From positions 1-34,573 of the forward strand of contig JAAPAO010000378.1 of assembly GCA_013115145.1 (NCBI GenBank): a stretch of 34,573 nucleotides of DNA, written 5' to 3'. The position numbers and the translations under genes are program-made. This stretch comes from Perkinsus chesapeaki. Its lineage: Eukaryota; Perkinsozoa; Perkinsida; Perkinsidae. Below, piece after piece: positions 10,111 to 21,480 of the stretch; the first letter of the stretch is position 1; each line of letters opens with the position of its first letter. Below the pieces are notes generated by a model that was not told where the DNA came from, did no database searches, and saw nothing but the letters and a program-made list of their open reading frames with translations.

Positions 10111-10425
10111 GGCTGAAGAGTGAACTATGGATCCACACTATAGCTCGCCACCGACCAGGATTCACACCTAGCAGGTGAACTGCTAGGGTTCTCTACCGAT
10201 TAGTTTGCCCTTTCAGATCGGCACTTCATAAGTATGGATGGGAAGAGTATTGGCCCTCTTAGCTTTTTCAAGTATTGGAACTTTGCTCCTCGTAGTAATT
10301 CCTACTGTTACCCTGTATTCCATGACAAGGATCGGCGTCGCTGAGCGTCGCTGAGCGACGGTTACTCCAATTATGGCCGTTACGACCGCAGTTTGGGGCT
10401 GGCTCTTACCCAATGTGTTGGTATT

Positions 10426-10881
10426 GGCTAAAGCACATCGGTCGTCACACTGTGTGACTCACACAAAGTCTGTCCCGTTGAGGGAGGGCAAGACAGGCTT
10501 GTGTCAGACAATATAGAATACATTGCGCTTAAGCGTAGAAATTCCACGCCGTAGATTAATCGATATTGAGCTACACGCTCAGCCGAGAGAAGCTAACGAT
10601 AGTCAGAGTAAGCCAACGATATAGCATCTGACTCTACGGCAGGGTAGTACTGCTCTCTACCATAGAGTATCTGACTCGTCTAATGGACGAGGGCATGGAA
10701 GACGTTCCGCTTCTCTCGGCTGAGGATGTAGCTCAATATCGACTAATCTACGCTTAAGCGCAATGTCTTGTGTATTGTCTGACACAAGCCTATCTTGTCC
10801 TCCGGGAGGACTAAGTCCCGTTAAGAGAGGACTCCTCTCTTACCGGAACATACTTTGTGTGACGACCGATGTGTTTTAGCC
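10426..10881. mobile_element. Long-terminal-inverted-repeat (foldback/MITE-like) element, 456 bp
   Basis: The left arm, 10426-10593, starts GGCTAAAGCACATCGGTCGT. The right arm, 10709-10881, read in reverse starts GGCTAAAACACATCGGTCGT. After a diverged stretch both arms contain GGCTTGTGTCAGACAATA, CATTGCGCTTAAGCGTAGA, CGATATTGAGCTACA and CTCAGCCGAGAGAAGC in the same order. The 115-nt centre has no coding frame and holds the nested motif ATCTGACTC twice. Weaker inverted similarity (CCAATG..TTGG) continues outside both ends, to about 10409 and 10905. No clear target-site duplication was found. This looks like a non-autonomous foldback transposon, or a site making a very stable hairpin RNA. Confidence 0.8.
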
Positions 10882-12416
10882 TGGCTTAATTTAGCCAACA
10901 TTGGTGACTCTCCGGCTCTACAAATATACTGCCATACTACATTCTACCCTAGAACTATAGGCTCTAGGCTATGGAAGGTCCCTTTGAGGTTCTGGGATCG
11001 AACTCCCTTCCCGAGTCCATTATAGTTCAAATTTGTGAGTTAGACGGTACGTGCTCAGATGACGAGGAGAGCAGACGACTCCAGCAAGTTCCTGGCAGCA
11101 ATAAGTTTCTGGCATGAATTCCTCCATGACATTCAGCATGTACTGCTATTGTACTACAAATATGGATCTTTAGATTACCAGGTGCAATAGATAATGCTTT
11201 GTTTGTCACATCGCATCTCGGCAGATTCTAGAATAAGCGTTCAGGGAGGCCTGCAAACTCTCGAAATAAGCATTATTGCGTTGTGAGACTCAACTGGAAG
11301 CTCATAATTGTGCCAATGCAAAACCAGTGTAGTTTAACTAGATTGCAATACAGCAATACTAGACTGACTTTCGACTTAGAAATCATATCTTATCAATTTT
11401 ACTTCCTGTTGCGATCGTGGGCTCACCCGGGACCCTTGTCGAATTGTATTTAGCGGGGTATTAAACTCATTTTTGGCGTCTTGGCGTCTAAGGAATCGCC
11501 ACTGACGATTATAAATCGCGAAAGGGTTCTTGGGCTAACGCAACTACGTGAGTTTGGTGTCGTTAGTTATGTATGGGGACCCGTGGTGCACATGAGATTT
11601 TAAGATGGCAACTGGGAATTGCCTTGTTTGAAACCAGTTGTTTCTCGGGATTCTGGACAAGTGCGCATTCTATTCAACGGTCGAGTCTCGACCTAAAAGA
11701 ATAGCGGGGCACGGTGATTACACTTTAATACACTTACTAAGTTCGCGACCGTTCAATAGGCTCAACTCAGTGAACGTTTGCGAAACGAGCCACGCTATCT
11801 ACGCGAGTCGCGTAACGCGACGTACCGTCTCACACTGCGGTATTTTGCGGTTGTCTCGCTATGTGACTAATCCACAAGCTGTTACTAATGTTCTGCAAGT
11901 GATGTTTTGGTCCGCAGCTCTAACCAGATCTCTATATATGGCGTACTCGAGGCACCACACTGGTCCAATAGTTCGACTTTCGAGCACAGTTACAATATTC
12001 CACGAGTGATACTGGGGCTCAGAACTCTGACCAGATCCTTGTATATATCGTACTCGCGGCGCTACACTGAGTCAATAATTCCACTTGTCAGCAGGGAACG
12101 CAGGTATCAATATTGTACAAGTCGTACTAACATCTGGCGACTCACCGGGCGGTGAGTACCTTTGCCTTTTCGCTTAGCTCAATTAGCGCCTCACACTAGG
12201 CGCAAGACGGTAGTACACATAGTACGGGGGGCATCGTCAGCGTAAGCCGGTAAATACTCAACCTCGGCGGGCTCGTGAAATTCGGTTGGGCGAACTTTGA
12301 GGTTTTGTATAATTGTCAACAAAACAATAGAGCGGAAAGAGATAGTTCTAGAGGGAGCTAAATAAAACGACGTGTTGGTTTAGGAGGACAGGCTGTGTTC
12401 AACAGCTCAAAGCCTG
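10882..12416. other. Region without a supported gene downstream of MCO copy B
   Basis: No protein reading with splice-consistent exons was found. The stretch includes the tandem repeat at about 11907-12125 described separately. The motif AAGATGGCAACTGGGAATTGCC at about 11601 resembles AAGATAGCAACTGGCAGTTGCC at about 4454, so a short dispersed repeat is possible. Nothing else is recognised. Confidence 0.35.
11907..12125 (+). repeat. Diverged tandem direct repeat, about 107-bp unit, two copies
   Basis: The unit starting near 11907 and the one starting near 12015 share CTCTAACCAGATCTCTATATAT versus CTCTGACCAGATCCTTGTATAT, then GTACTCGAGGC versus GTACTCGCGGC, CCAATAGTTC versus TCAATAATTC, and CAATATTCCACGAGT versus CAATATTGTACAAGT. 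The second copy carries a short insertion. Read on the plus strand both give similar peptides (LTRSLYMAYSRHHT and LTRSLYISYSRRYT), but in different frames, so present coding is unlikely. Confidence 0.6.
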
Positions 12417-12430
12417 AATTCCCGGCCGCG
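12417..12430 (+). pseudogene. Relic of the 3' end of a tRNA-Asp gene
   Basis: AATTCCCGGCCGCG matches the T-loop end, T-stem and acceptor strand of the intact tRNA-Asp (834-847) exactly. It stands at the same place next to MCO copy B as the tRNA does next to copy A (the MCO stop follows 24 nt on). The rest of the tRNA is not recognisable here. The match is short, but its position makes chance unlikely. Confidence 0.55.
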
Positions 12431-12453
12431 TAACTCTGTACTGGCAGCATGTA

Positions 12454-14580
12454 TCATTTCACCGTTTCGGCGACTGCTATCATACCACGGTCTTCGTGAT
12501 AGAGGATGTGGCAGTGTACGAGTATGCCTCCAGTGAAGTCCACTGACCAGAATCTCACAGTCACGCCTTTCTTGCTGAAATTGAATCCTCCAATCGTATC
12601 GTACCTAATTTCATGACCAATTTGCGGGATATTGAACCAAACCCGCCTCACCAATGCCCGAGATAGAAGCCAGCTTCCTCTCCTTCATTTTTACTTGCTT
12701 CATCACCGAATCTGGCTATCTGGACTGGATACGTATGCATATGTACGGGGTGCTTCCAATCCCCCTTCTCATAAATCCATTCGTTTAAATCCCCGAGATG
12801 CATTTGTGTTAGATAATCAGTAGCAGAAGTGAAAGACTTGCCGTTCACGGCGAGCTCTCCTACCTCTAACTGAGCAGCGCGGAAATTCGAAGCTGAGAAT
12901 AGTACACATAGGACTACAGCGGCAAGTAAGATCATAACTGTCGAGTTCTTCTCGGCACCGAAACGGCTCTGTTCCGCCTGCAGCCGTATGTAGCCGTAAC
13001 CCCTTGAACAGTGTACCACGAACCATTTCCACAAAGGAACCCCGAGTAGGATAGCAAGGACGGCAAAAAGCCAACCTAGAAAGGTGTGCGATGGGAAGGT
13101 CGGATAATAGTGGCCGAATTTGAGATGGAACTGTGGCGCTGTTGGCGAGAGATTTCTTGTGTCCGCCAAATATTTGGCAGTTGGTGGCTCGTAGCGTGGA
13201 AGTCTCGCTGATCCACTCTCTGATGAGCTAGGGATGACGCTTAAGATATCTCCAGTGTACCAGTAGTTGTCGGGACTCTTGTGGCTGACACCAATGAACT
13301 GCGCGTGCTGATCTGAGCTATTGCACCGGACGGCGACATCGCGACGTGAACCGGGAATGAGAATGAAGGAATTGACCTTTCTTGGCCCGTCTGTTGAAGG
13401 TATACCATCAGCAGCGATGACCTGACAAAAAGACCGTCATCCACATTAGAGCGGTAGACTGTGTTGAGTAGGACGTGGCAACTCACGCTCATTTCGCAGG
13501 CTCCCTCCGGTACAATTGTGATGTTAACATGGGCGGCAACTGGTGGATGAATGAAGCGAAGTACACCCCATTCCTTCAGAGGAACGTTAATCGTGGGAGC
13601 TGAGATCGAAATAAAACCCTTCTCCGCTGTCAGTTCGTACCGACGAGGCCATTCACGAGGTACTTAGAAAACACCGCCTCTTCAGATTCCTTCACAGCGA
13701 GCTCCTCTGGTTCCATATAGCTCGGCGGGCCGTTGACGTCGCCGGCCTCGTGACTGTAGAACGGCCAGTCCACACCTGTCAATGGAATTCCCCTCGCGAA
13801 AGAGTCGGAGCTCACCTTGGGAGTCGGTGATGGGCTTGGGCTCTAGTTTATAACAATGGAAGCACACATGGCCTAACACTAGCCCCCTCTCGAAAGGGAA
13901 CTCCTGCTCGCCGTTCCTGAGAGAAGTGATGCGAAGTGACTAGTAACTCCGGGCTAGTCTACTTAGGGCCGATAATGAGGGCACCAGCGAGGCCCTGGCC
14001 GACCTGGATAAATGTGCTCCCGTGGAGATGCGCATGGTACATATACGTGCCTAAAACGATAGTCCGAGATAATCGAGCGGCAGCCGTCCACACCGTGCAC
14101 GTGGTCCTGAGGTACATGATAGACGTATGTGAGGTTGTCTCCAGGTTGACAGGATACCAACACGTCATCTTCTTGTGGTGATATGTGAAGACCGTGAACG
14201 TGGAGGTTAGTTGCATTCAACTAGGGCGAGCCAGTAACTCGGTGAATATTCGAGAAAGGTACCCTGCCCAAATGATTGTTCTTCCATGCACCTTGAGGCG
14301 GCGAAAGCCTATTAATGATAGTGATCCGCAGTGTGTCGCCTGGGGAAACTCGGATGGTCGGCCACACGAGCCTCTCATTATAGACTCGGGGCTGCCAATG
14401 GTCTATACCAACCTAACAAATACGCTAAAGGCTTGTATAGAATGGAAAGGCTACACTCTCCATCAACTCGGGATCGGCGATATCAAGAAAGAGATCCTGC
14501 TCTACTGTAGCGGCTGTGACGAATACCTGTGAGCATATCGCCGCGAGAATAGGCCATCGACATAAAGAACCGAAGACCAT
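12454..14580 (-). CDS. Multicopper oxidase, copy B (paralogue of copy A)
   Basis: Nine exons on the minus strand with the same structure as copy A: 14580-14455, 14412-14263, 14220-14094, 14050-13963, 13916-13816, 13775-13641, 13599-13487, 13421-12652, 12604-12454. They give 586 aa with no frameshift or early stop. The signal peptide starts at a different ATG (14580), because similarity to copy A breaks four codons into the reading frame, and begins MVFGSLCRWPILAAIC. Exon 5 is 21 nt longer than in copy A. All copper motifs are kept (HVHG, YHAHLHG, HPVHMH, HCHILYHEDRGM), as are both internal transmembrane helices. Two conserved glycines of the first domain are changed: copy A reads YNGRLVGPTIRV, copy B reads YNERLVWPTIRV (changes at 14375 and 14364). 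The copy is open and probably expressed, but its first domain may be impaired. Confidence 0.88.
12454..14580 (-). repeat. Segmental direct repeat, copy B
   Basis: Partner of 869-2985. Near-identity runs from about 12585 to 13775 and from about 14010 to 14576. It is interrupted by a diverged patch at 13776-13955 and flanked by diverged ends (12454-12604 and everything beyond 14576). Intron positions and phases are identical in the two copies. Confidence 0.9.
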
Positions 14581-15538
14581 CAATAGTCAGCCTGTGGAAG
14601 CAAGACAGACTATCATAGCAGCTTTCACGGGACTTTGTGTGTAATTGATTGATGGGATTTATAGGGATCCTCTTGCACATGCGTGCAAACCCATGCGTGC
14701 TGTGCGCAGTCTGTCAAGAGTTAGCGCTCTCGTTCGTGAGCAAAGCCTTGCATACTTCTGTTAACACAACAATGTGATATACCGACAACTTCCACACATC
14801 TACATGGCGGGATGCCTCCATAATTACATTTATGTGTCGGTTGTTGTCAATCGAAGTTGACACCTTTCTTCGGTAGATAGGTTGACCATGGTGCCCTCCA
14901 CTATGTTGGCCATGTAGGAATCACCTGAATTAAAACTATCCACGAGAAACAGCCCCTAGGCTTCACCTTCGATATCGAACACTGTATTGGGTACGTGACA
15001 TCGCTGAGCTTCAGTTACAATTTCAGCCGCCACTGGGGGCAAGGGCCTCCACTGCCCGGATAAATCTCGCCATTCCCATAGGGCGATCGGCTCTAAACAG
15101 GGTACAATGGAACATGCTTTAGATCAGCTCACTCCCGATCAGAGAAGCTTCCGCGAAATGCCCGTCACCGAAATGCCTGAGATCGAAGGGATTCCACTCG
15201 CGAGGAAACGAACGAGGAGGCTTGCCCGGGCTGCATGGAGTAATCAAGAGGAATCTGAAGAAATGCTAAATAGAAGTTGCGGCAGGCAAAAACTATTACC
15301 GAATTTGCATCATATTGATCATCGCAAGGCTCGTTGATAACCCTAAGAGAGGAGATCCCACCAGCCGTGCTAGGCAGGGGTGACATGGCGTTTCAAAGCT
15401 TCAGGCGACCGCAGCGAATGACTGAGGTAGAGCTTGCCTGAGCTGACGGCTTACCCGCTTCGATCTACAATTGTAACCGGCGTGGGCACTGGACCTGCAC
15501 CATTAACACAGGTGGTGTCCACCAGGAGTCGCAATCTA
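14581..15538. other. Intergenic region upstream of MCO copy B
   Basis: The MCO copy B promoter region. It keeps patchy similarity to the region upstream of copy A up to about 14830, and possibly to 14990. A plus-strand frame at 15107-15337 (starting MEHALDQLTPDQRSFREMPV) is open for 76 codons with a charged, soluble-looking composition, but it has no family signal and no clear continuation, so I leave it unassigned. Confidence 0.35.
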
Positions 15539-18500
15539 CTAATTACTGGCGAACTCCATATTAGCTGCAGTCTCGGCATAGTTCGATATCACCGTAGTGA
15601 AGTTTCCTTGTAGAGACTGCGCACGCTGTAGGATACTCTGAAGGTCAAGCAAGCACCCAACTTTGATGATATCCGTGCCGCATACCTGCCGAGTTGCCGT
15701 GGTCTCTGGCGTCAAATTCTCAGGATTCAGACTTTCTGGCAGGCCCCTGTATGCCGGGTTTGTTAAGTGATACCTATCGGCGATGTTGAAGCTGGTGGCG
15801 AGGCCGGATTGGGCCGCACTTGTCAGTCCTTCCCCAGAGATACTGAGCTGCGTAGTAGTCCGGTGCGCGTTCGACAGCGCGTCGGAGCGTGGTGTCAGTG
15901 GACTGCTGACACATGAAGGTGCAACATGCGTATCTGAGGTGGCCTGGGGAGCAGCTGTGACCGTTGAAGAGCTTGCCTGAGCACACTTAGCGGCGATAAC
16001 AGGATAATGACGCTAAAGGAGATAAGTGCTCCCATGCCACCATTGAAGCTTCCCAGCTGACTATCGGCGATCGATGGACGTATAAGAATGAGGCCCATGA
16101 CACCTAGGAGCTGTACCCACGAGAAGGGCCTGGTTTAGGTAAGTGGGAGGGCCCACGTACAACTGCTGATGCCTCTATGAGCAGCATCGCCTGCTTGGCT
16201 AACTTGGCGGATTGAGTGTAAGGCCTCTTACACTTGCGCAGTAAAAGATACCTGACAGTAGAATGTAAGTACACTGCCCGTGCCGCAGTATTAATATAAA
16301 TGAGGAGCTTCCATGAAGGTTCAAATGGCTTCAACAATATAGACAACATAAGCGGTAGTAGCAACTGCGAGTCCGAGTCCGAGCGTATGACTCAACAGAG
16401 TAGCTAACTGGATGAAAAAGAACCAGTTCCTTTCAATGGTTCGGATTCCAAACTTTGAAACCTGGTTCTGAACCAGGGTCTAAACGCGGGGGATGGGAAT
16501 ACATACTTGCTGCTCCAGTCCTGAAGTGTAAGACCAAGAGCCACCAATGGTAATATGACGGGCAGAATAGGGGCAAATATTATACCCAGAAAGTAAGACT
16601 TCAAGGCGTAAGCGTATCTGGATGCTCAGCGAAAAGCTTGATCGAAGCTGATGCCGAGAATTGCCTGACAGCCATGTCGATGTTGGAGCCCTCATGGAGC
16701 TTGTTGTATCTGAATTTCGAGCTAATTAGTATGGTAAAGGTGTGGATACTTTTCCTGCTTCAAGCGACTTCTAGCTGGATCGATCTTCTTTACTATGTAT
16801 TTACGAAATAGGCCTCCTAGGTCCAGGAACGCCAAAGCAGGCGGGAAAACCTAATTGAGGGCATATTTTAGTCTTCAGCAGCTCTTTCGAAGAGACTGTA
16901 GAGCCTCCAGCAGCCCCTCTTGAAGAGGAGTGCTACAAAGAATTGATTCACATCTACGCGTCGAGCATAGCGAAACTCATACGGTTGGTTAATCGAACGG
17001 AGAAATGGCGGAAGCATGTAGTGAAAGTTCTTTGCAGCATATAAAAGCAGTTATCCTTAGTTCTTTCTGATTGAAAACTAGGCCAATGACCAGCTGCATC
17101 CCCACCAATGGCCCATAAGTCATGGGGTTGGTTTTATGTCATTTTGCGTCGGTACGCACCGTCAAAAGCCGAATCCACAGTCTAAGGGCAAACGTATACT
17201 GACCAGGTCATCCACTAGCTTCCATCTACAAGAAAGGTTCCAAAGCCATCAATTTCGTTCAATTAACATGTAAAATTACCGAGTTGATGAGAACTGTCAT
17301 GAAGACATCGGGGACCATGCCGCCAGCCCTATACCAGTTCACACTGTCAGCGTTCACAGCATACGTAATAACTGCGGTATTAATTATGTACGCCAGGCTT
17401 AGCTTCATCATTATACTGCCTAAAACCCACATTAGTAAGAGAGGTAGCGGATGCGGTATGGAACCATCTCACTGTCTTTGGCAGAAACAGTAAAGTGACG
17501 TTCATGGATGACACTCTTGTAGGCTAGCTTAGTGATTAACAGGTTAAGCAAAGCTATGGTGAGGGCAGGGAAAACAGACCTGAAAAACGGAAAATATGTG
17601 GGGACAGCTTTTTCAAATGCTATTGTCATACGATAATGAGATAAACAATCGATGCATTTCCTAGTGGTTGTTTCTGATTGAAAAGCAGTAAACCGGCGAA
17701 TGCTCTAGCTGCGAATTGACGATAAGACTGAACCGAAATATCTTCGTCTTACAGGACGGCTGAGCCATCACTTAGCGATTCCTGTGCCTTTTGTAGGCCA
17801 TAGCATGCCACGCCACATACAGCAATCATTATAGCAATAAACACCTACACCAACGACTGTGCTAATGTCAAACTCACAACCCTAACAAGAGTTGTCATCT
17901 TTGCTGCTCTGCGCTGTTTCGCAGTGACGCCAAGATTCTCCCAGTGAAAGTCGGTCGGATTTGGGGCTCTGCTCACCCTTAGACGGCTAAGTCGAGTTAA
18001 CTTGTGAATTGGCGCACTTGCACAGCCCTACCGTCCCCTGAACCTCGGGCGGCCGTCAAGACAGCCGCAATTGAAGCCGATCCTCTCCAGCTGCGCAGAA
18101 AATACCGCACGCCACAGAAATCGCTCGGGCCCACCGAATGCAAGACTCTGTACCACCACCTATTCCACCGCCGAATGCATTCTCGATGATCACTCTGGTA
18201 TCTGAGGTCAGGAATTTCTGCCCGTCAATGTGAATCGTTCGACCTGAAAATCACGACGGCATGACCGGAAGATCGTATCTTAGCTTCCCTATCGGGTGCA
18301 ACGCTCGCCAAGGCTTCCTTCGCTGCTCGAAGCTCAGCCTGAACACGGAAGCGGTTCCGCGGGAGCGGGCGATTGCGAAACCTGGAGGTTGGGGTTGCCG
18401 GGATCTTGGGTGAGATTTAGCTCTGCCTGCTTCTTACGCTTAACTGCGTCGAAAAGATCGGATATATCGAAGCATACTAATGCTTTGACAACCTCACGAG

Positions 18501-18960
18501 AATCGTGCATTCTTCAAGCTAGGATATTCTCACCTCCACTTGTCTACCACGGATAGTATGGTGGGTGAAGAACTGCAGTATCTCGAACTCATCAGTTGCG
18601 TCCTTTGGAAGTCCCGAAACAAAAACCGCATAATCATTCGGGTGATCTAATGGAAGACACTCCCACAGTGCATGATGTAATGGCAGTACTGGTGGCAGCG
18701 TCACACTCTGACTCAAGCACTCTTATTCTCCTAGAGTATTGTACCTTGAATGAGATCGCAGGGGAGTACGGTATGAAAGATCGGCTCACCGAAAAGAACA
18801 GTACGGTCAGAATCATCAGGGCCATGGCCGAGCCACTGAAGAGAGGAAAAAGGAATCACAAAGTAGTCGGGGGAACTGGGAGCATATATTATCTAGTACT
18901 GTTGTCTTCAAGAAGGGGCTATCTACACTATTCGAAGATATTTCGGGACAAGACCCTGCA
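15539..18960 (-). CDS. OSCA/TMEM63-like (CSC1-like) multi-pass membrane channel
   Basis: Many small exons read on the minus strand. In order: GLPKDATDEFEILQFF inside an N-terminal cytosolic segment after DYAVFVS (about 18635-18540); an Arg/Lys-rich helix pair ending SSGHAVVIF (about 18275-18243); the family hallmark APNPTDFHWENLG (about 17970-17930); hydrophobic helices VFIAIMIAVCGVACYG and SVFPALTIALLNLLI; exon 17419-17280 with LSLAYIINTAVITYAVN and WYRAGG; RYAYALKSYFLGIIFAPILP (about 16620-16560); RKCKRPYTQSAKLAKQ (about 16240-16195); a last helix with LISFSVIILLSP (about 16030); and a polar tail ending at the stop at 15541-15539. This order and the WENL motif match the stress-gated, calcium-permeable OSCA/TMEM63 channels. 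The 5' end and several middle exons are not fully joined, and the ANO/TMEM16 relatives share the fold. Confidence 0.75.
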
Positions 18961-19109
18961 GATACCTAACCGGGCTTACGAGCTTGAATTGAGGTGAAAA
19001 TCTTTCGTTCCTCGTTCCTCAAAAGCGTATACATTCTGAGGAGTTCCCCTGGGGGGTCTCAACAGAGCCAGGTTACTTGAAAACAGAGGGATACTAGATA
19101 CGCTCGGTC

Positions 19110-19242
19110 AATGATAGTTCAATGATGGAGAATCCTTCCCGGCAGCGTCAACTGATTCCGCATGAACTATCATCAAGTTGATAATAATTTCTGCGCTATC
19201 ACATACCTAATCAGTTTCCTAATTGACGCTACCAGGAAGAAT
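19110..19242. repeat. Nested inverted repeats
   Basis: The outer pair is ATCCTTCCCGGCAGCGTCAACT (19132-19153) with AATTGACGCTACCAGGAAGAAT (19221-19242). They differ at four positions, each of which would be a G-U pair in minus-strand RNA. A second pair is ATGATAGTTCA near 19111 with TGAACTATCAT near 19162. Together they make a compact foldable block of about 130 nt. Confidence 0.55.
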
Positions 19243-21410
19243 GCTATTATGTCAACTCTGAATATCAGAATCCGAAGGCGGTTGACGTACAATGCAGTTC
19301 CCTCGTAGCCATGGTAACCATGGTTTCCCGGAGTTAGCCACGAACTTGAGATCTGATACCATCAAATGTTTGTGGAGCAAAGAGCGGTATGGCATCACTT
19401 TACGGTCTCCAAAGGGAATCATTAAATCAATCGAGTCTGCTTTAGAGTTCGCCAGCAACATAATGATTGATATCTATAAGTTGACAACTTAGTCAGGCGC
19501 AGAGAAGGCGAAGGCCTACCACGAATAAAAGCACCATAAGGTTCCTCAGTGACCTAAAATTCAACAGCACGCCGGTAAACCGTGTAGACATGGTGGATAC
19601 TTGATGAAGTCAAAGTATACCGGGAACCCAGCCCCAAGTTCTGCCAAGGCCATGGACGGACACCACAGAGAGAACTGTTCGCATTCGCAGAGGAAGTCGT
19701 TCAACTGAGGCCACACAACGTGGGATGTCTCTCATATCAGTTCTGAGATCATTCATGGGTCTCCAGAAGATTTGTTGGAGCTGCAACTGGAATTAACACT
19801 CATCAGCAGTGTTATGAGAGTGCTGATGTCACCCATTCGGGCAGCCTTGAATACTCGCGAAGATGCGCTTTTCAATTGGTTGTAATGGTATGATGTGATA
19901 CTATAACATAACCCTCCACATAGAGACCGGCACCTTGAACTGGGCAGGGTTGATCTCTCCCGACATGAACTTGCAGTGGAGCTCCTGCATTCGGGCGTTA
20001 ACCTTCCGCACCTAGGGAACCATCTAATGTGCGATCGATAAGTCCGTGGTGACCTTTGTGGCTTCGCCATGTTTTATTGCTTCATGTTTGTCCAATGGCA
20101 TTTCCAAAGTACCCTAAGAAATTGGTCCTCTGATGAACTCTATGAGAGCTCCGTGAGACAGAGTTTTTGTGTGCCGTGTCCCTTTTGCCAATTATTATTC
20201 GGTATTATCTTCCTCACACTTTGCGAAGTGTCTCCCTCCTTTCGTATTGACATACTTCACACAATTCAATTGCGCGTCAAAGCAAAAATGGGGCTAGTCT
20301 ACCAAAAACTTGCCCATTAGAAGTGTCGCTCTTACAAAAGGCGTACTGAAGCCTACAGGCTAAACTTAGTGAAAATCGATTAGTATCCTCATAATATTAG
20401 AAAATTCTCGGTCATCGGGACGGTTATCTTTGTGTTGAGTCCTTCGCTAGCCACGGATAGGACACAGAGAGCGGCACAAATATCTGAAAACGAACGAACA
20501 AGATCTCTCAGCTTTAACAGTAAACTGAAAAGGGAACTTCTGTGGTTTTACAACAGCGGGTTTTGCGAAGGAAGTAGAACACACTGTGCCACGTAAGGAG
20601 ACCAGTTTACGCGAACGCCGAGTGAGGCCTCTTTATGAGCGTAAACCACGGGTTTGAGAATTTTTTACCAAACTTAAACTGACTACAACTCGCGCCAGTT
20701 CGATACACCAGAAAAGACTAGTAGTCATCGTAATAGGATTAAAGTTAATGATAACAGTGGCAATGATATAATTTATAGATTGATATCACTTACATTGGCT
20801 CTTTCGAGATGTATACGGTTAATGCCTGAGGACAATAACCTTCCATTAACCATAACATGGCTTCCTGCGAAAGCACGTCTGTTCGCAAGCCGTTTCATCA
20901 TATTCACCGCGTCCACCTGGGATCGTATCGAACATGTTACCTGTAGTAGGAATGATTAAATATGAGCCATGGCTCATGAAACGGTTGATCGATATCTCCT
21001 TGAGTTCTCCTAGTGAAAGTACATATACGATTCAGTTTGGCATCCCGAAGCGCTCTACGGCGGGAGACAACTAACATTTTGTAACTTGAAAAAGTACGAA
21101 AAATGACAAAAGAGATTTTGTTGAATTAGAGCGGGGCGAGCTCGGTTGATGGGTAACCGGGTATGTAAAATTCTATAAAAAGGGAATTAGCTCGAAATTT
21201 GTGTTACTTTCGATACTTTGGCTCGTTCTGGCATTTCTGGTTGTCGCGTACTGTACCAAATTTGCACCGCTGCAGTGACACCGTGCTTACCCCTGCTGTT
21301 TTCGGTGGTGATGAGGAGGCCGCTTTTCTCAATGATCGTTTGATATGAATCTTCAATGAAGGCCTCTCAACAGGAACCATCTCGACATCACTGTGTTCTC
21401 GGTAGCCTCG

Positions 21411-21480
21411 TAGACAAGGGGGACAGCTCCTAAGGAAAAGGTCCCGAGTTCGAATCCCACAATCAGCACTTACCGTGTTG
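21411..21480 (+). pseudogene. tRNA-like relic (possible SINE head)
   Basis: AGTTCGAATCCCAC at about 21450-21463 is a good RNA polymerase III B-box (T-loop) sequence, preceded by AAGGTCCCG as in many tRNAs, and GGTAGCCTCGTAG upstream loosely resembles an A box. No acceptor stem can be paired and the T-stem is poor, so it is not a working tRNA. Confidence 0.35.
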
